A model generated the notes under the pieces. It worked only from the letters and a program-made list of their open reading frames with translations. It did no database searches and had not been told where the DNA came from. Positions 31,848-39,105 of a stretch of DNA of 40,259 nt are shown here, one piece after another. Made by a program: the position numbers and the translations under genes. How positions within the stretch are numbered: the first letter of the stretch is position 1; each line of letters starts with the position of its first letter. Source of the stretch: CAZTAK01 sp964611585. Lineage in GTDB: Bacteria; Pseudomonadota; Alphaproteobacteria; SHVP01. The stretch spans positions 1 through 40,259 of the forward strand of contig CAZTAK010000018.1 in assembly GCA_964611585.1 (NCBI GenBank). Direction: 5' to 3'.

Positions 31848-31965
31848 TCACCCACACTAATATTAGACCCGATTCGATACTATATCCCCGTTTTGGCGAC
31901 GCGGCGGCGATATGATAAGCCAAGGGAGCGACCCCAGAGCCATGTGCCAAACCCGAGGTCTTACG

Positions 31966-32019
31966 CCGAACCAAGACCCTGGACCGAACCAAGACCCTGG
32001 CCCGAACCAAGACCCTGCT
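31966..32019 (+). repeat. three 18-nt tandem repeats upstream of uppP
   Basis: The unit CCGAACCAAGACCCTGGN is present three times in a row, the last slightly divergent at its end, 70 nt before the uppP start. On the plus strand in the uppP frame each unit would encode a PRPW-type hexapeptide, and on the minus strand VLVRSR. The whole-codon length may reflect past coding or simple slippage. Confidence 0.85.
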
Positions 32020-32087
32020 GGCCCGAAAGAGTTCCGCCCGCCACAATCCCAACCGCGCCGCCGCCCGGTGCCTCACTCCAAGGGATC

Positions 32088-32897
32088 ATGACGCTCCTTC
32101 ACATAGTCGTTCTTGCCGCCGTCCAGGGAGTGACCGAGTTCCTGCCGGTCAGTTCGTCGGGTCACTTGATTCTGATCCCGGCGCTGACGGGTTGGCCCGA
32201 TCAGACCCTGATCGCCGATACTGCGGTTCACGTCGGCACCTTGGCCGCGGTGCTGGTGTATTTCCGGCGCGAGGTCGGGCAGGTGCTGCTGGGGATGGTT
32301 CGCCTGTTACAGCGCCGGCCCGATGCCGGATCGCGGCTGTTCGGCCTGCTGGTGGCAGCAACGGTGCCGGTGGTGGTGGCCGGGGCCGTACTCGAATACG
32401 CCAACCTCGACGGTTCGCTCCGCAGCGCCGAGGTGGTGGCCTGGATGACGCTGGTGTTCGGGGTCGTGCTCTATCTCGCCGACCGCATGTACCTGACTGT
32501 GCGCCGCATCGAACAAATGAAGCTGGGCGCTGCGGTCCTGATCGGGGTGGCTCAGATTCTGGCGCTGGTGCCCGGCACCAGCCGTTCGGGCATCACCATG
32601 ACGGCGGCACGGATGCTGGGGTTCGAGCGCCGCGACGCGGCACGGTTTTCAATGCTGCTGTCGATTCCGGCGATACTCGCAGCCGGCGTCCTGGAGGGCT
32701 GGGAACTGGCACGGACCGACGACGCGCAACTGACCCTGGACGCCCTCTTCGCAGCGGTGCTTTCGTTCGGGTTCGCCCTGATCGCAATCTCCGCACTGAT
32801 GGCGTGGCTGCAACGGGCGACGTTCACGCCGTTTGCGGTCTACCGAGTCGTCCTCGGCGCCGGGCTGCTGGTGTGGATCTATGGCGGCGGATTCTAG
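32088..32897 (+). CDS. uppP: undecaprenyl-diphosphatase (UppP/BacA)
   Basis: A 269-residue, highly hydrophobic inner-membrane enzyme that dephosphorylates undecaprenyl diphosphate to recycle the lipid carrier for peptidoglycan and other envelope glycans; its activity gives bacitracin resistance. The two active-site signatures are 'QGVTEFLPVSSSGHL' (13-27) and 'LVPGTSRSGITM' (about 162-173). The ATG at 32088 has AAGGG just upstream and gives the family N-terminus. A frame open further upstream crosses the 18-nt repeats and is not counted. Confidence 0.96.
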   Translation: MTLLHIVVLAAVQGVTEFLPVSSSGHLILIPALTGWPDQTLIADTAVHVGTLAAVLVYFRREVGQVLLGMVRLLQRRPDAGSRLFGLLVAATVPVVVAGAVLEYANLDGSLRSAEVVAWMTLVFGVVLYLADRMYLTVRRIEQMKLGAAVLIGVAQILALVPGTSRSGITMTAARMLGFERRDAARFSMLLSIPAILAAGVLEGWELARTDDAQLTLDALFAAVLSFGFALIAISALMAWLQRATFTPFAVYRVVLGAGLLVWIYGGGF

Positions 32898-32909
32898 GGG
32901 CGCGCCGCC

Positions 32910-33083
32910 TTAGGCCAGCGCCGCGCCGGCGCGGCGGTAGCGCCCGAGGTAGGCCGGCACGACCGCATCTTCCGGATGGCGGACCGCGACCCGGACGCGC
33001 GTCCCGCGCTCCGCCAGCATCCGCACCAGGTGCCGGCCGATAAAGCCGGAGCCGCCGATAACCGTCACTAGTTCATTCGTCAT
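32910..33083 (-). pseudogene. truncated NDUFA9-like NAD-binding gene
   Basis: The 57 codons encode a perfect Rossmann start, 'VTVIGGSGFIGRHLVRMLAERG', then 'VRVAVRHPEDA'. This is the N-terminus of the complex-I NDUFA9-like / atypical SDR family often found next to uppP in this bacterial group. Full members have roughly 320 residues. Here the sense is lost after about 40 codons and a stop follows, so over 85 percent is deleted. The ATG at 33083 is well placed. A short product could be made but would lack any active site. Confidence 0.7.
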
Positions 33084-33181
33084 GGCACCATGATAACGTT
33101 CCCGGACGGCACGACAACGCCCCTTTTGCCGCGGGACAGCCCCGGTGCCGGCCCGAGAAGCCGGGCAATCGCAAATCCCGG

Positions 33182-33210
33182 TTGACACAGCCAAGGCGGA
33201 CTCATTACCA
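33182..33210 (+). promoter_or_regulatory. tRNA-Leu promoter
   Basis: TTGACA (33182-33187), a 17-nt spacer and TTACCA (33205-33210), ending 16 nt before the mature tRNA 5' end. Confidence 0.55.
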
Positions 33211-33226
33211 AGGCCCCGGCTGCGGC

Positions 33227-33313
33227 GCCCAGGTGGCGGAATTGGCAGACGCGCTAGCTTCAGGTGCTAGTGACCTTCGGGTCGTGGAAGTTCGAGTCTT
33301 CTCCTGGGCACCA
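33227..33313 (+). tRNA. tRNA-Leu(CAG)
   Basis: Acceptor GCCCAGG pairs with CCTGGGC, then discriminator A and encoded CCA (33311-33313). The anticodon stem CTAGC / GCTAG encloses loop TTCAGGT, giving anticodon CAG for CUG codons. A long variable arm (TGACCTTCGGGTCGT) and T arm GTTCGAGTC fit a class II leucine tRNA. The exonuclease gene starts 34 nt after it, so one transcript may carry both. Confidence 0.97.
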
Positions 33314-33347
33314 TTGCCGCAGTCAACTGACCGCCAAGGAGACCGCC

Positions 33348-33998
33348 ATCGCCCGTCAAGCCAAAGCGCCCGACGCCCTTCACCTGCACCCCGGCGATTT
33401 GCCCGCGGGCCTGGACTTTGGCGGCGCGGTCGCCATCGACACCGAAACCACCGGCCTCAGCCTGACTCGCGACCGGTTGTGCCTGGCGCAGCTCTCGGCC
33501 GGCAACAACGAATGCCATCTGGTCCAGTTCGCCGAGACCGCCGACGCACCGGTCCCGTTCCCGGCCCCCAATTTCGCCGCTCTGCTGGCCGATGAGTCCG
33601 TCACCAAGCTGTATCATTTCGCGCGCTTCGACGTCGCGGTGCTGGAACGCTTCGTCGGCCCGGTGCGCGGCCCGGTGTACTGCACCAAGATCGCCTCCAA
33701 GCTGACCCGCACCTATTCCGACCGGCACGGCCTCAAAGACCTGTGCCGCGAGTTGCTGAACGTCGAGATTTCCAAGGAACAGCAGTCTTCCGACTGGGGT
33801 GCGGCGGCGCTGAGCGACGATCAACTCAACTATGCCGCTCAAGACGTGCTCTATCTGCACCGCCTGCGCGAGCGTCTCGACCAGATGCTGGCGCGTAAAG
33901 GGCGGACCGAACTGGCCGCAGCGTGCTTTGCGTTCGTGCCGGTGCGCGCGCGCCTCGATCTCGCCGGTTGGCCCGATGTGGACATTTTTGCGCACTGA
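33348..33998 (+). CDS. RNase D-like 3'-5' exonuclease, apparent AUC start
   Basis: A 216-residue DEDDy exonuclease domain: D31 and E33 in 'AIDTETTGL', 'YHFARFDVAVLERF' for the second Asp, and 'LNYAAQDVLYLHRL' for Tyr and the last Asp. The HRDC domains of full RNase D are absent, as in the short alphaproteobacterial form, which trims structured RNA 3' ends. The expected start position, 6 nt after a perfect AAGGAG (33336-33341), is ATC, not ATG. No ATG, GTG or TTG fits before the conserved core, and any start further upstream lies inside the tRNA. It is directly downstream of tRNA-Leu. Confidence 0.88.
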   Translation: MARQAKAPDALHLHPGDLPAGLDFGGAVAIDTETTGLSLTRDRLCLAQLSAGNNECHLVQFAETADAPVPFPAPNFAALLADESVTKLYHFARFDVAVLERFVGPVRGPVYCTKIASKLTRTYSDRHGLKDLCRELLNVEISKEQQSSDWGAAALSDDQLNYAAQDVLYLHRLRERLDQMLARKGRTELAAACFAFVPVRARLDLAGWPDVDIFAH

Positions 33999-34039
33999 CG
34001 GCGGGTCCCGCCCGCGCCTGTCGCTTCGACGCTACGACA

Positions 34040-34067
34040 TTGATTTTTAGGCGAAAATCCTCATACT
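34040..34067 (+). promoter_or_regulatory. possible kdsD-lpt operon promoter
   Basis: TTGATT (34040-34045), a 16-nt spacer and CATACT (34062-34067), 64 nt upstream of the isomerase ATG, in the only AT-rich stretch of the 133-nt gap after the exonuclease. Confidence 0.4.
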
Positions 34068-34131
34068 TCGGAAGCGGTGACGGACCCGGCGGCACCCGGC
34101 CCAGCCCGGTCCGCGCCAGGACTCGGTATTC

Positions 34132-35154
34132 ATGACAGCACTCGATTCCCGCGCCAGGGGGCCATCAATCGGGACCGGCCAAAGCGACGACCTCGAAGCC
34201 GCGCGCGCCGTGTTGGCACGGGCGGCCGAAGCGTTGACGGTACTGGCATCGGATCTCGGCGAGGCTTTCGTCGCCGCCGTCGATCTCCTCTACGCGGTGC
34301 GCGGCCGCATCGTCGTCAGCGGCATGGGTAAGTCGGGCCACGTCGGCCGCAAGATGGCGGCGACGTTCGCCTCGACCGGAACGCCGGCGCTGTTCATTCA
34401 TCCGGGCGAAGCCAGCCACGGCGATCTCGGCATGATCGCCCGCGACGACGATGCCCTTGTGGTGTTGTCCAATTCCGGCGAGACGTCGGAACTCGACGAC
34501 CTGGTCGCCTATTCGCGCCGGTTCTCGATTCCGCTGATCGCGATCACCGGCCGCGCCGGATCGACTCTGTCGGAAACGGCGGACGTGGCCCTGACCCTGC
34601 CCGAAATCGAAGAGGCGGACGCGATGGGGCTGGCGCCCACCACCTCGACGACGATGATGATGGCACTGGGGGACGCACTGGCGGTCGCGCTGTTGCAGCG
34701 GCGCGGGTTCTCGGCCGATTCGTTTCGCGAGCTTCACCCGGGTGGGCGGCTCGGACGCACCCTGACGCGGGTATCGGACATCATGCACACCGGCAACGCG
34801 GTGCCGTTGGTGAACGCCGCCACGCCGATGTCCGAGGCGCTGCTGGAAATGACGTCCAAGAGTTTCGGCTGCGTCGGCGTTGTCGACGGCGATTTGCAGC
34901 TGATCGGCATCGTTACCGACGGCGATTTGCGCCGCAATATGGATGCAGACCTGATTGCAAAAAGCGTCGCCGACATCATGACGGCGGCTCCCAAATCCAT
35001 CCGCCCCGGTGCCCTGGCCGCCGAAGCGCTGGCAGAAATGACCGGGGCCGACCGCGGCGACAGCCCCGGCATCACCTCTTTGTTCGTGCTCGAGGACGGG
35101 ACCGTCGCCGGCATCCTGCACGTGCACGATTGTCTTCGGCACCGCGTGGTATGA
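34132..35154 (+). CDS. kdsD: D-arabinose 5-phosphate isomerase (KpsF/GutQ family)
   Basis: A 340-residue enzyme that makes arabinose 5-phosphate from ribulose 5-phosphate, the first step to Kdo for lipopolysaccharide. An N-terminal SIS domain (about 45-185) includes 'RIVVSGMGKSGHVGRKMAAT', 'HPGEASHGDLGM' and 'LSNSGETSE'. It is followed by two CBS domains (from 'DIMHTGNAVPLV' and 'DIMTAAPKSI'). The ATG at 34132 is the family start. The TGA overlaps the lptC ATG, placing it first in a kdsD-lptC-lptA-lptB series for LPS synthesis and export. Confidence 0.95.
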   Translation: MTALDSRARGPSIGTGQSDDLEAARAVLARAAEALTVLASDLGEAFVAAVDLLYAVRGRIVVSGMGKSGHVGRKMAATFASTGTPALFIHPGEASHGDLGMIARDDDALVVLSNSGETSELDDLVAYSRRFSIPLIAITGRAGSTLSETADVALTLPEIEEADAMGLAPTTSTTMMMALGDALAVALLQRRGFSADSFRELHPGGRLGRTLTRVSDIMHTGNAVPLVNAATPMSEALLEMTSKSFGCVGVVDGDLQLIGIVTDGDLRRNMDADLIAKSVADIMTAAPKSIRPGALAAEALAEMTGADRGDSPGITSLFVLEDGTVAGILHVHDCLRHRVV

Positions 35155-35828
35155 TGGCCGGGACACCCCAGACCGCAGACCCGGACGCGCGGGCGCGCCA
35201 CGAAATCGGCTCCGGCCACCGCAGCGCGGTTCAACTGCGACCGCTCTACAGCCGCTTTGTCGGGCTCATGAAGCTGGTTCTGCCCTTGGGCGCGGCGGCG
35301 CTGGTGGGGCTGGTTCTGGCTTGGCCCGGCGGCGGCGGCAGCGATCAGAATTTTTCGCTTTCGTTCGCGAACATCAGGCTCAACGGCGATGCGGAACCCG
35401 GCATGACGGCAGCGCGCTACCTTGGCACCGACGACGACCGCCAGCCTTATGTGATTACCGCCGAATTGGTTGTCCCTGACGGCGAGGCGCCGGACCGGTT
35501 CACGCTGCACACGCTGCAGGCCGACATGACGCTGAATTCCGGCCTGTGGATGACGCTGATGGCGCCACGCGGAATATACGACCGGGCCGGGAATTGGCTG
35601 CGCCTGCCGGACGAGGTCGATATCTATTCCGATCAGGGGTTCGAATTGCACACCCGTAATGCCCTTGTCGATCTCGCCGGCAGCGAGGCGAGCGGCGATT
35701 CGCCGGTCGAGGCGATCGGGCCGCCCGGCACCCTGCACGCAGGCGGATTCCGTTTCGTCAAGGAGGGCGAGCGGCTGTTCTTCTTGAACGGCGTGCGCAT
35801 GTCCTTCCGGTCGGGGGCCCGGCAATGA
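35151..35828 (+). CDS. lptC: LPS export protein LptC
   Basis: A 225-residue bitopic protein. A cytoplasmic N-terminal tail (1-38) precedes one membrane helix (about 39-60, 'MKLVLPLGAAALVGLVLAW') and a periplasmic beta-jellyroll ('YVITAELVVPD', 'GLWMTLMAPRGIYD', 'VDIYSDQGFELHT'). It relays LPS from the LptBFG transporter to LptA. ATGATG at 35151 and 35154 gives two possible starts; the first overlaps the kdsD stop as ATGA. The tail is longer than in E. coli but usual in alphaproteobacteria. The end overlaps lptA by 4 nt. Confidence 0.9.
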   Translation: MMAGTPQTADPDARARHEIGSGHRSAVQLRPLYSRFVGLMKLVLPLGAAALVGLVLAWPGGGGSDQNFSLSFANIRLNGDAEPGMTAARYLGTDDDRQPYVITAELVVPDGEAPDRFTLHTLQADMTLNSGLWMTLMAPRGIYDRAGNWLRLPDEVDIYSDQGFELHTRNALVDLAGSEASGDSPVEAIGPPGTLHAGGFRFVKEGERLFFLNGVRMSFRSGARQ

Positions 35829-36346
35829 CGCGTTTGCTGCGCGGTTTCGGCTTGGTGGTAATGCTCGCGGCCGGCCTTCTGTTCGCCGCGGCTGCGCCGG
35901 CGCAGGACCTGCTGGCGGACAACCGCGATCTTCCCATCGAAATCGAAGCCGATTCGCTCGAGGTCCAGCAGGAGGACCAACTGGCCATCTTTGCCGGCAA
36001 CGTCGAGGCGCGTCAGGGCACCATCCGACTGAACGCCGATGTCTTGCGGGTTCACTATTTCGAGGCCAACACCGGGGCCGAGGCTCAGTCGATCCAGCGC
36101 ATCGAAGCCGAGGGATCGGTGTTCTTTTCCACCGCCGAACAGACCGCACGGGGCAACCAGGGCATCTACGATGTCGAATTCGGGGTCATCACCCTCAGCG
36201 GCGGGATGATTCTGACTCAGGGCGAAAATATTATCCGCGGGCAGCGACTGGTGCTAAACCTCGAAACTGGAGAAAGCACAGTCGACGCCGGCGAAGGCGG
36301 CGGCCGGGTCCACGGCCTGTTCGTCCCCGAAAGGGCGCCGTGGTAA
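35825..36346 (+). CDS. lptA: LPS transport periplasmic protein LptA
   Basis: A 173-residue periplasmic protein with a signal peptide (1-27, 'LVVMLAAGLLFAAAAPAQ'). The OstA-type beta-jellyroll follows: 'IEIEADSLEVQQEDQLAIF', 'GNVEARQGTIRLNADVLRV' and 'GVITLSGGMILTQGENIIRG'. It forms the bridge that carries LPS across the periplasm. Its ATG overlaps the lptC stop. Unusually, a 170-nt spacer filled with tandem repeats separates it from lptB, whereas the other junctions in the series are overlaps. Confidence 0.94.
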   Translation: MTRLLRGFGLVVMLAAGLLFAAAAPAQDLLADNRDLPIEIEADSLEVQQEDQLAIFAGNVEARQGTIRLNADVLRVHYFEANTGAEAQSIQRIEAEGSVFFSTAEQTARGNQGIYDVEFGVITLSGGMILTQGENIIRGQRLVLNLETGESTVDAGEGGGRVHGLFVPERAPW

Positions 36347-36357
36347 TGGCCCCCCGG

Positions 36358-36500
36358 GGGTCCCGCAGAGTTGGGATTCAGGGGACCCGTCGGGTTGGAT
36401 TTCCTGAGCCCGGAAGGGTTGGGTATCGTGAGCCCCGTCGGGAAGGATTTCGTGAGCCCGGAAGGTTTGGGTATCGTGAGCCCGCAGGGCTGGATTTAGT
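36358..36500 (+). repeat. six 24-nt imperfect tandem repeats between lptA and lptB
   Basis: Units begin at 36358, 36382, 36406, 36430, 36454 and 36478 (the last is 23 nt). Common features are a GAGCCC or GGGACCC opening, a GTCGGG or GGAAGG middle and an end of the form GG(A/G)TWTCGT. Units 3 and 5 are nearly identical, and the even-numbered ones share a different middle, giving a 48-nt higher-order alternation. Each unit can form a small CCCG..CGGG stem. No spacers, so not CRISPR. The array ends just before AAGGAAG and the lptB start. Confidence 0.9.
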
Positions 36501-36519
36501 AAGGAAGTAACCATTTGTT

Positions 36520-37296
36520 ATGCCAGACGACCGTAATCTAGAGCCGCTGACCAGCCCGACACTGGTTGCGTCGAATCACGGTCTAGGGGCCGAGAACCTC
36601 GGCAAACGGTTTCGCAAACGGCCGGTACTCCGAGACGTAAGCCTGTCGGTACAACGCGGCGAGGCGGTCGGACTGCTGGGGCCCAACGGCGCTGGAAAAA
36701 CTACGTGCTTCCATGTGCTGACGGGTCTGATATCGGCCGATTACGGGGTCATTACCCTTGATGGACACGAAATTACCGATCTGCCCATGTACCGGCGCGC
36801 GCGCCTCGGGATCGGCTACTTGCCGCAGGAGGCGTCAATCTTCCGCGGCCTCAACGTGGAGCGCAACATCCGCGCCGCCATCGAGGTGAGCGAACCGATT
36901 CGCGACCGGCGCGAGGCGATGCTCGAGGAGTTGCTGGCCGAGTTTTCGATATCCCACCTCAGGCGGACACCGGCGCTGACACTGTCGGGCGGCGAGCGCC
37001 GCCGGGTCGAAATCGCCCGCGCACTCGCGTCCCGGCCGAGCTTCATGCTGCTCGATGAGCCGCTCGCCGGCATCGACCCGATCGCGGTCGCCGACATTCG
37101 GGATTTGATCTCGCACCTCAAAGACCGCGGAATCGGCGTGTTGATTACCGATCACAACGTGCGCGAGGCCCTCGAAATCGTGGACCGCGCGTACATTCTT
37201 CACGATGGCCGCATTCTCATGGAAGGCGCGCCGTCGGAAATCGTCGCCCACAAAGATGTCCGCCGCGTCTATCTCGGCGATCGCTTCAGTCTTTAG
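36520..37296 (+). CDS. lptB: LPS export ABC transporter ATP-binding protein LptB
   Basis: A 258-residue ATPase that powers LPS extraction with LptF and LptG, which are not in the window. Walker A 'GPNGAGKT', signature 'LSGGERRRVEIARAL', Walker B 'FMLLDEPLAGID' and the switch histidine in 'ITDHNVREAL' are intact. The first about 24 residues are a non-conserved extension before 'LGKRFRKRPVLRDVSL'. The ATG at 36520 has AAGGAAG about 10 nt upstream; no later in-frame ATG precedes the conserved region. rpoN follows after 20 nt, a conserved arrangement. Confidence 0.96.
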   Translation: MPDDRNLEPLTSPTLVASNHGLGAENLGKRFRKRPVLRDVSLSVQRGEAVGLLGPNGAGKTTCFHVLTGLISADYGVITLDGHEITDLPMYRRARLGIGYLPQEASIFRGLNVERNIRAAIEVSEPIRDRREAMLEELLAEFSISHLRRTPALTLSGGERRRVEIARALASRPSFMLLDEPLAGIDPIAVADIRDLISHLKDRGIGVLITDHNVREALEIVDRAYILHDGRILMEGAPSEIVAHKDVRRVYLGDRFSL

Positions 37297-37316
37297 TTCG
37301 CTGTCCGGGTTCCCGC

Positions 37317-38888
37317 ATGCAATTTGGTCAAAGACAGGATCTCCGGCAATCGCAATCGCTGGTGATGACGCCACAGTTGCAGCAGGCGATCAAACTGCTG
37401 CAGCTTACCAATCTGGAACTGGCCGAATACATCGAGCAGGAGCTGGAATCGAACCCGTTGCTGGAGCGCCAAGAGGGCGAGCGGCCGGAACGCGGCGACG
37501 CCGGGCCGGCTGAGGAAACAAGGCCGGACGGAAAGACGGAACCGGATTCGACGGCGCTCTCCAGCGAAGAAGGTCTGCCAGCGCCCGATGACGGGCCCCT
37601 CGATATCAATTACGGCGACGTCTATGACGATTCCGGCGCCGGCGACACCGCCGACACGCCGGCCCCAGGTCCGACCGACTTCGGTACCGTCGGCAGCGGC
37701 GGCACGGCGCCCGGCAGCAGCGGGTTCAGCGACGGGGTCAACATTCTCGAGCAGACGGTGAGCGGCGACATCTCTCTGCACGATCACCTGCTGAGCCAGC
37801 TCAATATGGATCTGACCGACCCGGCCGACCGCCTGATCGGGCTTCATCTGATCCACATGATCGATGAATCCGGGTATCTGGCCGGCGATCTTGAGGGGAT
37901 TACGGAGCAAATTGGCGCCAAACCGGCCCACGTCGAAGCGACCCTCAAGAAACTGCAGCGTTTCGATCCGACCGGAATCTTCGCGCGCGATCTCAAGGAA
38001 TGCCTGGCGCTGCAGTTGCGCGATCTCGACCGGCTCGATCCGGCGATGCAGACACTGCTGGATCATCTCGATCTGCTGGCCAAACACGACCACGCCGCCC
38101 TGCTGACAAAATGCGGCGTCGATGAAGACGATCTTGCTGACATGATCCGCGAAATTCGCGCGCTCGACCCGAAACCCGGACTTGCCTTCGTCCACGAAGT
38201 CGCTCAGGCCGTGGTGCCCGACGTGTTTGTGCGGCCCGGGGCGGGCGGAAACTGGGTGGTCGAACTCAACAACGACACCTTGCCGCGCGTTCTCGTCAAT
38301 CAGCAGTACTGCGCCATCGTTAATCAGCAGTACTACGCCATCGTTAGCCGCCAGTCGGAGTTGCGCGGCGACAAGGACTACATTGCCGACAAGCTCAACT
38401 CGGCCAACTGGCTGGTGCGCTCGCTCGAACAACGGGCCAACACGATCCTGAAGGTTGCGACCGAACTGCTCCGCCAGCAAGACGGGTTTTTCGCCAAGGG
38501 CGTCCAGCACCTCAAACCCTTGATCCTGCGCGACATCGCCCAGGAGATCGAAATGCACGAAAGCACCGTGAGCCGCGTCACCGCCAACAAGTTCATGGCG
38601 ACGCCGCGCGGCATCTTTCAGATGAAATACTTCTTTACGTCGGCGATTCCGTCATCCGGCGGCGGCGAGGCCAAGTCGTCGGAAGCTGTGCGCTACCGGA
38701 TTCGCCAGTTGATCGATGCGGAGACCGTGGCCAGCGTGCTACCCGACGACAAGATCGTCGAAACCCTGCGCAGCGAGAAAATCGATATCGCGCGCCGCAC
38801 TGTGGCAAAATACCGCGAGGCCATGCGGATTCCGTCCTCCGTCGCGCGGCGCCGCGCCAAGAAGGCGGAAGAATTCAATTCTCGCTGA
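37317..38888 (+). CDS. rpoN: RNA polymerase sigma-54 factor
   Basis: A 523-residue alternative sigma factor that recognises -24/-12 promoters and needs AAA+ activators. Region I (1-50, Q- and L-rich: 'LVMTPQLQQAIKLLQ') is followed by an acidic, variable region II (about 55-140). The core-binding domain and the helix-turn-helix follow ('EIEMHESTVSRVTANKFM'), then the RpoN box 'ARRTVAKYRE' near the end. A 24-nt in-frame tandem duplication lies at 38294-38341 in the core-binding domain. The start codon is ATG at 37317. Conserved neighbours lptB and hpf flank it. Confidence 0.97.
   Translation: MQFGQRQDLRQSQSLVMTPQLQQAIKLLQLTNLELAEYIEQELESNPLLERQEGERPERGDAGPAEETRPDGKTEPDSTALSSEEGLPAPDDGPLDINYGDVYDDSGAGDTADTPAPGPTDFGTVGSGGTAPGSSGFSDGVNILEQTVSGDISLHDHLLSQLNMDLTDPADRLIGLHLIHMIDESGYLAGDLEGITEQIGAKPAHVEATLKKLQRFDPTGIFARDLKECLALQLRDLDRLDPAMQTLLDHLDLLAKHDHAALLTKCGVDEDDLADMIREIRALDPKPGLAFVHEVAQAVVPDVFVRPGAGGNWVVELNNDTLPRVLVNQQYCAIVNQQYYAIVSRQSELRGDKDYIADKLNSANWLVRSLEQRANTILKVATELLRQQDGFFAKGVQHLKPLILRDIAQEIEMHESTVSRVTANKFMATPRGIFQMKYFFTSAIPSSGGGEAKSSEAVRYRIRQLIDAETVASVLPDDKIVETLRSEKIDIARRTVAKYREAMRIPSSVARRRAKKAEEFNSR
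38294..38341 (+). repeat. 24-nt in-frame tandem duplication within rpoN
   Basis: Two adjacent 24-nt copies differ at only two bases (GTC/GTT and TGC/TAC) and encode VNQQYCAI then VNQQYYAI. Homologues carry a single such segment ('VNQRYYA'-like). The second copy matches the consensus better because it has Tyr where the first has Cys. Confidence 0.85.
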
Positions 38889-38965
38889 TTTTTCAACGGG
38901 TTACGACTGCGGATGGGAACCAACCGATGCCTCGCCACGGGGCTTGACGGGCTCCAGCCCGGTGG

Positions 38966-38995
38966 TTGACAGCGCCGACCGCCCGGGCCTATGGT
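38966..38995 (+). promoter_or_regulatory. promoter upstream of hpf-ptsN
   Basis: TTGACA (38966-38971), an 18-nt spacer and TATGGT (38990-38995), about 110 nt before the hpf ATG. It would allow hpf-ptsN transcription independent of rpoN. A GGGC-TCCA-GCCC hairpin lies just upstream (38950s). Confidence 0.5.
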
Positions 38996-39105
38996 CCCGA
39001 CCTTTCCGGGACAGGAACAGACGAAACGCGGCCGCAAGGCCAGTGGCGCCCCTCGCCTGGGATCAGGCGGGCCCTGGAATTCGGATTATTCATCTAATCA
39101 GGTAA

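Larger units (their letters stand above)
31682..32087. other. 406-nt divergent control region between gltD and uppP
   Basis: An AT-rich centre (about 31740-31890) contains the proposed gltD promoter. Nearer uppP there are three 18-nt tandem repeats (31966-32019). An open frame joined to uppP crosses the repeats but starts at TTG, shows no family similarity and is not annotated as coding. No riboswitch or RNA gene is recognised. Confidence 0.55.

Noticed and set aside
31833..31848. Sigma-54 promoter at TGGCAC upstream of uppP and gltD
   Set aside because: The -24 half fits, but the -12 half reads TCAAT instead of TTGCA, and the strand points towards uppP, not the nitrogen genes.
31798..32076. 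92-codon minus-strand open frame with VLVRSR repeats
   Set aside because: It exists only because of the 18-nt tandem repeats; no start signal or homology.
31893..32087. N-terminal extension of UppP
   Set aside because: It begins at a TTG without a ribosome-binding site, is repeat-derived, and the family N-terminus starts at 32088 after AAGGG.
36358..36500. Tandem array as a CRISPR
   Set aside because: Units are contiguous with no unique spacers, and no cas genes are present.
38948..38961. Intrinsic terminator after rpoN
   Set aside because: The GGGC/GCCC stem is short and has no U-tract.
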